DNA of 64,000 nt. It comes from [Ruminococcus] torques ATCC 27756. Its GTDB lineage: Bacteria > Bacillota > Clostridia > Lachnospirales > Lachnospiraceae. The DNA is taken from the NCBI RefSeq assembly GCF_000153925.1, contig NZ_DS264349.1, positions 99,564-163,563 of the forward strand, read 5' to 3'. Position numbers and translations under genes: made by a program. Shown here in pieces: positions 51,413 to 61,053 of this stretch. The notes under the pieces were generated by a model. The model made no database searches. It was not told the origin of the DNA and saw only the letters and a list, made by a program, of their open reading frames with translations. The stretch's first letter is position 1; every line of letters starts with the position of its first letter.

Positions 51413-53182
51413 ATGAAAAAAGAAAAGAAAAAGTCTGTTTTAACAAGAATCATACCTTATGCAGGGAAAAGAAAATACATGCTTTTTTTGGCAATGGCTT
51501 TTTCGGCTTTGTCGGGAATCCTGTTGCTGATGCCTATGTGGTATATTCACAATATTATAAAAAATGTGATCTTGAATGGAAATGTAAATTACACCATGAT
51601 AAGAGAAAATATAGCATATGCGGTAATATTTCCTTGTGTAGGACTTGGTTTATATGTTTTGGCAGGAATTTTTTCACACCTTTTTGCATTTGAAGTTGAA
51701 GAAAATATTATAAAGATCAGTGTGAAAAAACTGTTAGATAAACCGTTGGGGTATTTTATGAACAAAGAAAGCGGGAAACTGCGCGGGATCATTATAAACG
51801 GCGCAGGTGAAACGCACAATGTCTTGGCGCATCAGCTCCCGGACATTGCCTCGACATTTGTTTCTCCGGTTGTCATATTAGTCTTTTTGTTTTTATTTGA
51901 CTGGAGGTTAGGATTGACAAGTCTTATCCCTGTTTTTATCGGCCTTATTTTTATGGCGACAATGCTGACTGCTCAAGGGAAGAAAAACAGAGAAGAATAC
52001 TATAAACAGATCAATACATTGTCTGCCGAGACAGTTGAATATGTCAGAGGAATCCCGGTAGTAAAAACATTCGGTCAGAGCGTGGAAAGTTTTAAGCGTC
52101 TTTATACTTCTATTATTGTTATGAAGGACAGCGTCTTGAAAATGACTATGGGATACAGAAATAAAATGTCTATGTTTGAAGCGACTTCGGGTTCGACGGC
52201 GTTTTTTCTTGTTCCGGCTGCTTTGTTTATTATTGCAGCGGGAGAAAATCCGCATGAAGTTGTCGCTGATTCGATCATATACTTTTTGATCGGACCGATT
52301 TTCGGAGTTCTTATTATGCGTACTGCGACAATCAGTCAATATCTTTATTTTGCAGAACTGGCTCTTGATAAAATAGAAGATATTCTTGAGTATGATGAGA
52401 TGGCTTACGGGAAAGAAGATCAGACGACAGGCGGGATCGAATTTAAAAACGTTTCTTTTTCTTACGGAAGTGAAAAAGTATTAGATAACATTTCTTTCAA
52501 AGTAAATCGAGGTGAAACAGTGGCGCTGGTCGGACGTTCGGGAAGCGGAAAGACGACAATCGCCCGTCTTGCCGCAAGATTTTACGATGCAGATGAAGGG
52601 GAAGTTTTATTGGGCGGAAGCAATATAAAAGAATATGATAAAACTTCGCTTATGCGGAAAATTTCATTTGTGTTTCAAAATGCAAGGCTTTTTAAAATGA
52701 GCCTGAGAGAAAATCTTCTGTGTGGGAAGGAAGATGCCATTGATAAAGAGATTGAACAGGCGCTTTTTGATGCGGGAGCAAAAGAGATTGTGGACGGTCT
52801 AAAAGATGGATTGGAGACAGTGTATGGAACGAAAGGTACATATTTTTCAGGAGGAGAAGCGCAGCGGCTCGTGATCGCCAGAGCTTTTTTAAAGGATGCG
52901 GAATATGTGATACTGGATGAAGCCACCGCTTTTGCAGATCCTGAAAATGAACGCATTATACAGGAATCTTTCAAAAAGTTAGCTGAAAATAAAACGACAT
53001 TGCTGATTGCACATCGGCTTTCGACAGTTGTAAATGCAGACAAAATTCTCGTAATCGAAAAGGGGCGTATTGCAGAAGAAGGAAAACACGAAGCGCTTTT
53101 AGAAAAAAACGGAATATACAAGTCGCTTTGGGACGAATACCGGAGATCTGTCAACTGGAAGATTGGAGGTAAAAATGATTAA
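51413..53182 (+). CDS. ABC exporter, membrane-ATPase fusion, first half
   Basis: 589 residues; ATG after GAAAGGAGAGGATTAGG. Six membrane helices (~20-300) precede an ATPase domain: Walker A GRSGSGKTT, signature FSGGEAQRLVIARAF, Walker B VILDEATAF, H-loop AHRLS. It overlaps the second half by 8 bp, so they form a heterodimer. Similar pairs (YbtP/YbtQ or IrtA/IrtB-like) move siderophores; others export peptides. Direction and substrate cannot be decided from sequence. Confidence 0.92.
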   Translation: MKKEKKKSVLTRIIPYAGKRKYMLFLAMAFSALSGILLLMPMWYIHNIIKNVILNGNVNYTMIRENIAYAVIFPCVGLGLYVLAGIFSHLFAFEVEENIIKISVKKLLDKPLGYFMNKESGKLRGIIINGAGETHNVLAHQLPDIASTFVSPVVILVFLFLFDWRLGLTSLIPVFIGLIFMATMLTAQGKKNREEYYKQINTLSAETVEYVRGIPVVKTFGQSVESFKRLYTSIIVMKDSVLKMTMGYRNKMSMFEATSGSTAFFLVPAALFIIAAGENPHEVVADSIIYFLIGPIFGVLIMRTATISQYLYFAELALDKIEDILEYDEMAYGKEDQTTGGIEFKNVSFSYGSEKVLDNISFKVNRGETVALVGRSGSGKTTIARLAARFYDADEGEVLLGGSNIKEYDKTSLMRKISFVFQNARLFKMSLRENLLCGKEDAIDKEIEQALFDAGAKEIVDGLKDGLETVYGTKGTYFSGGEAQRLVIARAFLKDAEYVILDEATAFADPENERIIQESFKKLAENKTTLLIAHRLSTVVNADKILVIEKGRIAEEGKHEALLEKNGIYKSLWDEYRRSVNWKIGGKND

Positions 53183-54920
53183 TTATTTTATGAAAAAATA
53201 TGCGATGTCGCAGACTGGAGCAAACAATTTAAGAAAAGCTGTTTTTTCCCGTACGATTTTAAATTTGACGAAGATGTTTCCGCCGATGATTGCATTTATG
53301 TTTATATTTCAATCGCTAAGCGATATGGATACTGCGGAAGAGGCGATAGCATTAACACCACAAAATTATGTACTTATTATATTGGCAATGCTTTTTGTTA
53401 TGTTTTTTGTTGCAAGATGGGACTATACCCGTCTATATACGAACGTTTACAGTGAGAGCGCAAATGTCAGAGTCGATATTGCCAATAGATTGAAAAAATT
53501 ACCGTTATCGTATTTTGGAAAAAGAAACATATCAGATTTGGCTGCGACGATGATGGGAGATATGTCGCTGTATGAAGAAATTTTTTCTCATGCAGTTCCG
53601 CATATATATGCTACCGGGATTTCAACAACGATCATTTCTGTTTTGATTCTTAACTATAATTTGAAACTTGGTCTGGCAGCGCTTTGGGTGATCCCCGTTT
53701 CTCTTTTGATTTTCTTTTTATCAAAAAATAAGAGAAAGAAAAGTAATGAAAAATGGGTAGAACAAAACAGAGAGGTACTTGATGATCTTCAGGAAACGAT
53801 AGAACAGATTCAGGAGATAAAATCCTATAACATGGAAGAAAAAGCAAAAAAGCAATTTTTTGAAAAATTACAGAAAAGCACAAAATTAAAAGGCACTATT
53901 GAAATTGTAACAGGTGTCGCAGTGGCTTTTTCGGGAATGCTTCTGAAAATGGGAATCGTAACAGTGGCAGTTACAGGCGCGCAAATGCTTTTGGCAGGGG
54001 AAATTAATATCTTCGTATATATCGTATTTCTTATCATGACTGCAAGTATCTATCTTCCGATAGAAGGGATCATAGCCTTTATGGGGATGATCGATATGCT
54101 TGACAGTGTTGTAGGCAGAATAAAAGAAATAAAAACGATGCCGATCCAAGAGGGGGAATCAAAGTTTCATCCGAAAAATTATGATATAGAATTTAAAGAC
54201 GTTTCATTTGGATATGAGGATTATTCGGTTGTCAGGAATGTAAGTTTTACGGCAAAACAAGGAGAGGTAACGGCGCTCATCGGGGCATCCGGAAGTGGAA
54301 AGACTACTCTTACAAAGCTTGCCGCAAGATTTTGGGATATTAATAAAGGAAAGATCTTGCTGGGAGGAGAGGACATAAGTAAAGTAGATCCTGAAGCGCT
54401 GCTGAAGAACTTTTCTATTGTTTTTCAGGAGGTAGTGTTATTTAACACAAGTATCAAAGAGAATATAAGGATCGGGAAAAAAGGTGCGACAGATGCTGAA
54501 ATTTTTGAGGCGGCTAAAATAGCAAGATGCGATGAATTTATCGAAAAAATGCCAAATGGAATAGAGACTGTAATAGGTGAAAACGGAGAACGGCTTTCAG
54601 GAGGGGAAAGGCAAAGAATTTCCATTGCACGAGCCATACTGAAAGATGCTCCGATCATATTGATGGATGAAGCAACCGCATCTTTAGATGTTGAAAATGA
54701 AAGTCTTATTCAGGAGGCGTTGTCGGAGCTGATCAGAGAAAAAACAGTGATTGTGATAGCTCACAGAATGAGAACGATCCGAAGCGCTGATAAAATCGTT
54801 CTTCTGAACAACGGAGAAATCGAGGCGATAGGAAATGATAAAGAAATGTATGAACGGTCGGCCGCATATAGAAAAATGCTATCCGATTCTAAAATAGAAC
54901 AAACAGTTACAGTTAATTAA
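53175..54920 (+). CDS. ABC exporter, membrane-ATPase fusion, second half
   Basis: 581 residues from ATG 53175, 5 bp after GGAGG. Six membrane segments then an ATPase: Walker A GASGSGKTTLTK, signature RLSGGERQRISIARAIL, Walker B IILMDEATASLD, H-loop IAHRMRTI. Both halves keep consensus motifs, so both ATP sites may be active. It is followed 73 bp later by the ECF S-component gene in the same direction. Confidence 0.92.
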   Translation: MINYFMKKYAMSQTGANNLRKAVFSRTILNLTKMFPPMIAFMFIFQSLSDMDTAEEAIALTPQNYVLIILAMLFVMFFVARWDYTRLYTNVYSESANVRVDIANRLKKLPLSYFGKRNISDLAATMMGDMSLYEEIFSHAVPHIYATGISTTIISVLILNYNLKLGLAALWVIPVSLLIFFLSKNKRKKSNEKWVEQNREVLDDLQETIEQIQEIKSYNMEEKAKKQFFEKLQKSTKLKGTIEIVTGVAVAFSGMLLKMGIVTVAVTGAQMLLAGEINIFVYIVFLIMTASIYLPIEGIIAFMGMIDMLDSVVGRIKEIKTMPIQEGESKFHPKNYDIEFKDVSFGYEDYSVVRNVSFTAKQGEVTALIGASGSGKTTLTKLAARFWDINKGKILLGGEDISKVDPEALLKNFSIVFQEVVLFNTSIKENIRIGKKGATDAEIFEAAKIARCDEFIEKMPNGIETVIGENGERLSGGERQRISIARAILKDAPIILMDEATASLDVENESLIQEALSELIREKTVIVIAHRMRTIRSADKIVLLNNGEIEAIGNDKEMYERSAAYRKMLSDSKIEQTVTVN

Positions 54921-54993
54921 AGCTATTATCCGAAGTGGATTTATTTGATACTGCAATGCTTAACATGATTCGTATAGTTGGGAGAAAAAGATA

Positions 54994-55602
54994 ATGGATA
55001 AAAAAGAAAAAACAGGCGTACTAAATGTGAGAGACTTGGTAAATGTCGGATTATTTTCCGTGTTGATTTTTATTGCTACGTTTCTTTCTGGGATGATCGG
55101 TTTTATTCCGGTCTTAATGCCGGTCGTTCCGTTCGTTTATGGGATTGTGTCAGGGCCGGTATACATGCTTTATTTTACGAAGATTAAAAAAGCAGGGATG
55201 CTTTTCATTCAGACGATCGTAGTAACACTTGCATTTGTGGCAACCGGACATGGACCGTGGGTACTGCTTACGGCAGTTATCGGCGGTTTACTGGGAGAAG
55301 TTGTCCTAAGGAATGGACGGTATAAAAGTGTAAAGCATGCAAGACTTGCTTTCAGCGTACAGTCCATATATGGACTTGGAAACTGGCTTCCGATTTATTT
55401 TGCGAGAGATGCCTATATCCGGCAGATGCTTGATATGGGGTACGGGGAAGAATATACACAAAAAATGATGAGTGTTTTGCCGAACTGGACGCTTCCGCTG
55501 ATTGTGATTTTAGGAATGCTCGGCGCGTACATAGGCTGCACGATAGGCATAAGAATGTTGAAGAAACATTTTGTAAAAGCAGGCATGGCAGAGGAGGCAT
55601 AG
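54994..55602 (+). CDS. ECF transporter S component (MptD family)
   Basis: 202 residues with about six membrane helices. VRDLVNVGLFSVLIFIATFLSGMIGF (in part), PVVPFVYGIVSGPVYMLYF and GPWVLLTAVIGGLLGEVVL match the MptD/Trep_Strep S-component family. This subunit binds the substrate. It is followed 1 bp later by EcfT, so the full importer S-T-A is encoded in order. Substrate unknown; related loci neighbour metal or siderophore genes. Confidence 0.88.
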   Translation: MDKKEKTGVLNVRDLVNVGLFSVLIFIATFLSGMIGFIPVLMPVVPFVYGIVSGPVYMLYFTKIKKAGMLFIQTIVVTLAFVATGHGPWVLLTAVIGGLLGEVVLRNGRYKSVKHARLAFSVQSIYGLGNWLPIYFARDAYIRQMLDMGYGEEYTQKMMSVLPNWTLPLIVILGMLGAYIGCTIGIRMLKKHFVKAGMAEEA

Positions 55603-55603
55603 C

Positions 55604-56320
55604 GTGCACAGTGAAAAATTTAAACTGGATTTTCGGACGAAAATGTTGATGTCATTGTGTCTTTCGTATACTCTGATCCTGGGAAATATACAAACGAAAT
55701 TTTCGATTGTGGCGGCAGCTTATTCGCTGCTGCCATATGTATTTTTACTCTTGAACAGGGAAAAGAAAGCGGCGGTAAAAGGAATCCTGTTTATTATGGC
55801 TGCTTACATCATTCAAAAAGAATGGGTGTTTTCAGCCGGTGGTTTTTTGGGATCTTTATTTCTTTTTATTACGATGATGTTTTTGCGGCTTCTTCCGGGA
55901 TTTGTGATGGCGAGATTTGCTCTTGCTTCATCTACAATGAGCCATATGACGTCAGCGCTTAAAAAAATGCATTTTCCGGTTGTGTTGATCATCCCGATTA
56001 CGGTTATGGCAAGATTTTTTCATACGGCGAGAGAAGATTATAATCAGGTAAAAGACGCAATGTATTTACATGGTCTTACAAACAGACGCCTCTTTTTTCA
56101 TCCTGTAAAGCTTTTTGAATACAGAATGGTTCCATTATTTATGGTGCTTACAAAAACAGCAGATGATGTTGCCGTATCGGCGATGACGCGAGGACTGAAA
56201 ATCCATGGGAAAAGAACGTATATCGGCGAAAGCAGGTTTTGTATGAGAGACTACATTTGTTTTTTGCTTATGCTCGTGTTGATAGGATTTTATATAGGAG
56301 GGAAATATGTTTGCGTGTAG
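55604..56320 (+). CDS. ecfT: ECF transporter T component
   Basis: 238 residues from GTG 55604 (AGAGGAGGCATAGC upstream). Four to five hydrophobic segments and the C-terminal ARFFHTAREDYNQVKDAMYLHG and VSAMTRGLKIHGKRT region carry the two Ala-Arg-Gly-type coupling motifs (here A-M-x-x-x-G and M-T-R-G) that touch the ATPases. It overlaps the ATPase gene by 14 bp. Confidence 0.9.
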   Translation: MHSEKFKLDFRTKMLMSLCLSYTLILGNIQTKFSIVAAAYSLLPYVFLLLNREKKAAVKGILFIMAAYIIQKEWVFSAGGFLGSLFLFITMMFLRLLPGFVMARFALASSTMSHMTSALKKMHFPVVLIIPITVMARFFHTAREDYNQVKDAMYLHGLTNRRLFFHPVKLFEYRMVPLFMVLTKTADDVAVSAMTRGLKIHGKRTYIGESRFCMRDYICFLLMLVLIGFYIGGKYVCV

Positions 56321-57716
56321 AAATTTAAATCTGTCATATAAAGGAAACAAAATACTAAAAGATATACATTTTCATATTCCTGAAGGAACGGTTTTTTGTA
56401 TAACGGGAGAATCCGGATCCGGCAAAAGCAGTTTATTAAAAGTAATCAATGGGATAATCCCTGAGATTACCGAGGCGGAAATTTCAGGAGAAATAAAATT
56501 AAACGATATGCGGTTAAATGAGATGGATATTGCACAGAGAAGCCGGTATATTTCGACCGTATATCAAAATCCGAAAACACAGTTTTATTGCGTTGAGTCT
56601 ACGGATGAACTGGCGTTTCCTTTGGAAAACAGAAATCTGCCGAAGGATGAGATGGTTAAGATAATAAAAAAATATACGGAGCTGCTCGATACGGAAAAGC
56701 TTTTAAACAGAAATATTTTTTCACTGTCAGGCGGAGAAAAGCAGCTTATGGCAATTACAAGTGTGATGACGATGGACAATCAAGTATATCTTTTCGATGA
56801 GCCGTCGGCTTCTTTGGATCATCATTCGATCGGTCTTTTGAAAAAATGCATCGCCGAGCTGAAACGAAAAGGGAAAATCGTGATAATTGCCGAACACAGA
56901 CTGTATTATCTGAAAGAGATCATGGATTATCTGGCTGTTTTAAAAGAAGGAAAACTGGAAATGATCTCTGTGGAAGACTTAGATCATGACAAGATCTGCA
57001 GACTGAAGGAGACGTATGCCTTAAGGAGTTTTGAAGAAATCAGGAAAGAAGAGCTGTTATCGGATAATCCCTGCTATCAGATCCAGATGCTGAACAAAAC
57101 GAAAAACGGAGAAAAGGATAAGAATATTTTAAAATGTAAAAATTTTGCACAAAGCTTTAAAAATACGAAAATCATGGATATCGGGGAAATCGGATTTTCG
57201 GAAGGAATATATTTTATTATAGGAGAGAATGGAGTCGGGAAGTCCACATTCATTAAAAAGATGGCAAAACTGCTGAAAGGAAAAGGAAAATCTTTTTACT
57301 GCGGGAATGAAATAAAAAGATCTTATGAATATATCTCCATGGTGATGCAGGATGTAAATTATCAGATATTCACAGAATCTGTATGGTCGGAAATATCCAT
57401 CGTCAGTCAGGACGATGCAAAAAAGGAGCGGGTGTTGAAAGAGTTGATGCTTTATGACAAGAAAGACAGTCATCCACAATCTTTGTCCGGAGGAGAAAAG
57501 CAAAGACTTATGATCGCACTCGCTATAGTAAGTTTGAAACCGATCGTGATATTAGACGAGCCGACAAGCGGGCTTTGTAAAGGGCAGATGGCGTCCACTG
57601 TCAAATATTTACAAAAGATGAAAGAAGAAGGAAAAACAGTAATTGTAATAACTCACGATTATGAATTTATAAAGGAATGTAAAGGAGTTGTCTATGAATT
57701 TTTAAATACAATTTAA
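56307..57716 (+). CDS. ecfA: ECF transporter double ATPase (two ABC domains)
   Basis: 469 residues with two ABC cassettes. First: Walker A GESGSGKSS, signature LSGGEKQLMAITS, Walker B VYLFDEPSASLD. Second (from ~280): GENGVGKSTF, LSGGEKQRLMIALA, IVILDEPTSGL. The fused A/A' arrangement supplies both ATP sites for the T and S proteins. Last gene of the operon. Confidence 0.92.
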   Translation: MFACRNLNLSYKGNKILKDIHFHIPEGTVFCITGESGSGKSSLLKVINGIIPEITEAEISGEIKLNDMRLNEMDIAQRSRYISTVYQNPKTQFYCVESTDELAFPLENRNLPKDEMVKIIKKYTELLDTEKLLNRNIFSLSGGEKQLMAITSVMTMDNQVYLFDEPSASLDHHSIGLLKKCIAELKRKGKIVIIAEHRLYYLKEIMDYLAVLKEGKLEMISVEDLDHDKICRLKETYALRSFEEIRKEELLSDNPCYQIQMLNKTKNGEKDKNILKCKNFAQSFKNTKIMDIGEIGFSEGIYFIIGENGVGKSTFIKKMAKLLKGKGKSFYCGNEIKRSYEYISMVMQDVNYQIFTESVWSEISIVSQDDAKKERVLKELMLYDKKDSHPQSLSGGEKQRLMIALAIVSLKPIVILDEPTSGLCKGQMASTVKYLQKMKEEGKTVIVITHDYEFIKECKGVVYEFLNTI

Positions 57717-57993
57717 ATACAAACTTTTTGTAAATATTGGACTTTCAGGAATTAATAAGAAAAATATTGTTATGTACATGGAGCGGTTAAACGGTACATT
57801 GAAGTGGAAAGGGGAATAATATATGCTTTACAAAAGCATGTTTCAAAGTAAAACAATATAAGAGCCATGCAGTTTTATATACACGGAAGGAGGGAATATA
57901 CAGTTAATATAAGGCAACAGTTATTTCGCCGGAACACAATTTAAACATCGGTTAATGTATCCGAATTAAATTAAAAGAAAAGGGAGAAAACAC
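57717..57993. other. Intergenic region upstream of the pilus operon
   Basis: 277 bp without a gene. ATGCTTT-ACAA-AAGCAT (57822-57838) is a small inverted repeat. A TATAAT is not present in good spacing; ATTGTT and TTTATATAC-like elements are possible but weak. The pilin ribosome binding site AAAGGGAGAAAACAC precedes ATG 57994. Confidence 0.5.
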
Positions 57994-59511
57994 ATGAAAC
58001 AATTTGTAAAGAAAAAAGTAAGTTTTGTTATGGTAATGATCATGGCTGTGATAACCGTAATCTCCATGTCGCTGCCGATGGCAGTGTTTGCGCAAGGGGG
58101 GGGGTATACGCTAACGCTGAAAAATGAGGGGAGTACGCCCCATACTTTTCAGATATATCAGATTTTTTCGGGAGATTTAGATGAAAGCAAAACCCTTTCT
58201 AATATTCAGTGGGGAACGGGAATTAAAGAAGCTTCAAAAGAAACTTTGGGAACTGCGGCTGAAAAAGCGCAAACTTTAACCGGAGAATCAGAAGCAAAAG
58301 AATTCGCAAAGACGATCCAAGAGCATTTAAATGAAGATAATAAACTTGAGGTACGCGTAGAAAAAAATGATTCGACAACTGTTGCAAATTTAAATGCAGG
58401 TTATTATCTTATTAAAGATAAGGAGGGAAGTCAGACACAAACACCTCCAAACTCAGCGTATACGTCATACATTTTGAAAGTAGTAGGCAATACGACTGCT
58501 AAAACAAAATTAGATGTGCCGGAACTTGTAAAAAAAGTGCAGGAAAATAGTAAGAAGGATATCGAGGGAAACGGGTGGCAGGATGCCGCCGACTATAACA
58601 TAGATGAGGTGATTCCTTATAAACTTACGGGTACATTGCCGAGCAATTATGCAGAGTACGAAACGTATTTTTATGAGTTCAATGATATAATGTCTGCAGG
58701 ATTAACATTTGATAAAATGTCTGTAAAGGTTACGGTAGACGGTACGACGTTAACGGCAGATCAGGACTATAGCCTGATAGTGCATTCGGATACTAATAGC
58801 TTTCAGGTCCGCTTTGAGAACTTGAAGGCGATTCAAAGTGTGATGATAACTTCCACAAGTCAAATTGTCGTGGAATACAAATGTAGATTAAACGGAAATG
58901 CTGTAATTGCCGGAAACGGAAATCCTAATACAGCGTATCTTGTATATTCTAACAACCCAAATCAGAGCGGAGGCGGCGACCACGGAAAAACTCCGGAAGA
59001 TAAAAATGTCGTATTTACATATAAAGTAGTAGTAAATAAGAAAGATGAAGAGAATCACTCGTTACAAGGTGCACAATTTGAGTTGCGGAAGATAGTAAAT
59101 GATCAAGACGAAGGAACAAAAATAGACACAGTTACTGTTACGGAAGGAACTAAGTTTAATTTTAAAGGATTGGATGCAGGAAAGTATAAGTTAATAGAAA
59201 CAGTGACTCCATCCGGGTATAATACGATTCAGCCGATTATTTTTACGATTGAAGCCACATATGACGAGGAATCGGATGATCCGCAATTAACATCTTTGAC
59301 AGGACAGACGGAAGGAGAAATAGTTTTTATACGAAAGACAGAAGAAAGGGAAGACTCTCTGTCAACAGATGTAATTAATAAGAAAGGCATTCAGCTTCCG
59401 GAGACAGGTGGAATGGGAAGATATTTAATATATACATTAGGAACGATCTTCGTATTAACCGCTCTGGGATATACAGTGTATAAAAGAAACAGAAAACATA
59501 CTGAAAAATGA
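57994..59511 (+). CDS. Major pilin (SpaA/isopeptide type) with LPETG anchor; G9 tract after the signal peptide
   Basis: 505 residues. A signal peptide ends in MAVFAQ; the next codons are GGG GGG GGG (58096-58104), a nine-G run. The mature part has an N-terminal D1-like domain, a pilin-motif-like VPELVKKVQENS lysine segment near residue 180, a middle domain, and a C-terminal Cna_B/SpaA domain (ENHSLQGAQFELRK with Lys, KLIETVTPSGY with Glu for an isopeptide bond). It ends LPETGG, helix, KRNRKHTEK. The sortase gene overlaps its stop. It is the pilus shaft; the frame is ON in this sequence. Confidence 0.92.
   Translation: MKQFVKKKVSFVMVMIMAVITVISMSLPMAVFAQGGGYTLTLKNEGSTPHTFQIYQIFSGDLDESKTLSNIQWGTGIKEASKETLGTAAEKAQTLTGESEAKEFAKTIQEHLNEDNKLEVRVEKNDSTTVANLNAGYYLIKDKEGSQTQTPPNSAYTSYILKVVGNTTAKTKLDVPELVKKVQENSKKDIEGNGWQDAADYNIDEVIPYKLTGTLPSNYAEYETYFYEFNDIMSAGLTFDKMSVKVTVDGTTLTADQDYSLIVHSDTNSFQVRFENLKAIQSVMITSTSQIVVEYKCRLNGNAVIAGNGNPNTAYLVYSNNPNQSGGGDHGKTPEDKNVVFTYKVVVNKKDEENHSLQGAQFELRKIVNDQDEGTKIDTVTVTEGTKFNFKGLDAGKYKLIETVTPSGYNTIQPIIFTIEATYDEESDDPQLTSLTGQTEGEIVFIRKTEEREDSLSTDVINKKGIQLPETGGMGRYLIYTLGTIFVLTALGYTVYKRNRKHTEK
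58096..58104 (+). repeat. Poly-G (9) tract, candidate phase-variation switch in the pilin gene
   Basis: Nine consecutive G residues directly after the signal-peptide codons. Gain or loss of one G would end pilin translation early. G tracts of this length are rare in coding sequence and are typical contingency loci in other bacteria. Confidence 0.75.
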
Positions 59512-60359
59512 TGTTTAAGATTAAAAAATATATACCTGATATAGTAGTTGCGATCATTTTGATTGCTGGGATAGGCTTGTTGGCCTATCCCACGATCGGT
59601 GATTATATCAATGCGCTGCATTCTTCAAAAGCGATAGGAAGTTATGTAGAAAAGACGAAAGATTTATCCAAGGAAGAAAAAGAAAACTTGTTAAGAGAAG
59701 CAAGAGAATATAATGAAAGTCTGGTTGGTAAAGTCAATCGATATTATTTGAATGAAGAAGAAAAAAAGAGATATGCTCATATCCTTGATATAACAAAAAC
59801 CGGTATTATGGCATATGTAGAAATACCGAAATTAAATATATATATGCCTGTTTATCATGGCACGGATGAAGGCGTGCTGCAGATAGCGGCAGGTCATCTG
59901 CCGGGCAGTTCCCTGCCTGTAGGAGGAGAAAATACCCATAGTCTTATATCCGGACATAGGGGATTGCCTTCTGCGAAATTATTTACGGATATTGATAAGT
60001 TAAAAAAGGGCGATTTATTTTTCATACACGTATTTGATGAGGTTCTGGCATATAAGGTAAATCAGATAAAAATCGTACTTCCCGATGATGTGGAAACTTT
60101 GGAGATAGAAAAGGGAAAAGATTATGTAACTTTGATCACATGCACCCCTTACGGAGTGAATTCCCACAGACTTCTTGTGCGGGGAGAACGTACTGTTTAT
60201 AAGCAATCAGAATCGAAAATAGAAGATATGATCAAAAAAAATAATCTGAAGTATATCATGTTGACGGCAGGAGTTATTCTGGCTCTGATCGGCATGACAG
60301 TTCTGGTATCGGTATTTCTGATAAAGAGAAGAAAGAGGAGGAAGTTGAATGAAAAATAA
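59508..60359 (+). CDS. srtC: Class C pilin-polymerising sortase
   Basis: 283 residues. N-terminal membrane helix (IVVAIILIAGIGLLAYP), catalytic His in SLISGHRGLPSAKLFTD, Cys in TLITCTPYGVNSHRLLVRG and Arg in the same motif, then a second membrane helix and basic tail, the standard class C layout. ATG 59508 overlaps the pilin stop. It links pilin subunits through the LPXTG-type motif. Confidence 0.93.
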   Translation: MMFKIKKYIPDIVVAIILIAGIGLLAYPTIGDYINALHSSKAIGSYVEKTKDLSKEEKENLLREAREYNESLVGKVNRYYLNEEEKKRYAHILDITKTGIMAYVEIPKLNIYMPVYHGTDEGVLQIAAGHLPGSSLPVGGENTHSLISGHRGLPSAKLFTDIDKLKKGDLFFIHVFDEVLAYKVNQIKIVLPDDVETLEIEKGKDYVTLITCTPYGVNSHRLLVRGERTVYKQSESKIEDMIKKNNLKYIMLTAGVILALIGMTVLVSVFLIKRRKRRKLNEK

Positions 60360-61053
60360 GAGAATAAACCTATTGCTTATTCTATGTTTTAGTCTGATAT
60401 TTTTTATAACTTCTTTCGATTGCGCGTATGCGGCAGAGGAGAACGGCAGTTTGAATATTATACTAACTTATGAACGGCAAGCGATAGACGGCGCCGAATT
60501 TTCTGTTTATCAAGTTGCTAAGTGGAATGAAAAAGAGAGTCGGCATACAGTAAAAGCGCCGTTTCGATGGAACGGGGATTTTGTAAATATTAAAACGGCT
60601 GACGATCAGTTAAAATTATCGCTTTATTTTGAAAAGCAAAGCCGTAATATAAAAGAAATGATGAAAGGGGAAACCGGAGATGACGGTACGGCAAAATTTA
60701 CAGATTTGAAAGATGGGATTTATCTTGTGGTACAGACAGGATCATCCGGAAAAGCAAAAGACTTTACTAATGTACAGCCTTTTTTAGTTATCATTCCTCA
60801 ATTTGAAAATGGAATCCAGAACAGGGTGGTGAATGCAAAACCGAAAACTGAGATACAAAGGAAAGAAAAACCCGAGATACCTCCACAAACACCACCGGAT
60901 CTATCTCCTAAAAAACGTCCTCAAACAGGAGATATTACAAATATGTTTCGGTGGAATGGAGTCTTGATGTTAAGCAGCGGTATGCTGCTGCTGTTTTTCA
61001 GGATCAGGCAAAAAAGCAAAATAGGGGAGGAGAGCGTTGATGAAAAAGAATAA
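60349..61053 (+). CDS. Minor pilin / pilus base protein with RPQTGD sorting motif
   Basis: 234 residues. Signal peptide, then a Cna_B-type domain (AIDGAEFSVYQVAKW, GTAKFTDLKDGIYLVVQT), a Pro-rich linker and RPQTGD-helix-RIRQKSK. The sorting motif differs from the LPETG of the major pilin, which suggests a separate role such as base subunit. It overlaps the sortase gene by 11 bp. Confidence 0.83.
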   Translation: MKNKRINLLLILCFSLIFFITSFDCAYAAEENGSLNIILTYERQAIDGAEFSVYQVAKWNEKESRHTVKAPFRWNGDFVNIKTADDQLKLSLYFEKQSRNIKEMMKGETGDDGTAKFTDLKDGIYLVVQTGSSGKAKDFTNVQPFLVIIPQFENGIQNRVVNAKPKTEIQRKEKPEIPPQTPPDLSPKKRPQTGDITNMFRWNGVLMLSSGMLLLFFRIRQKSKIGEESVDEKE

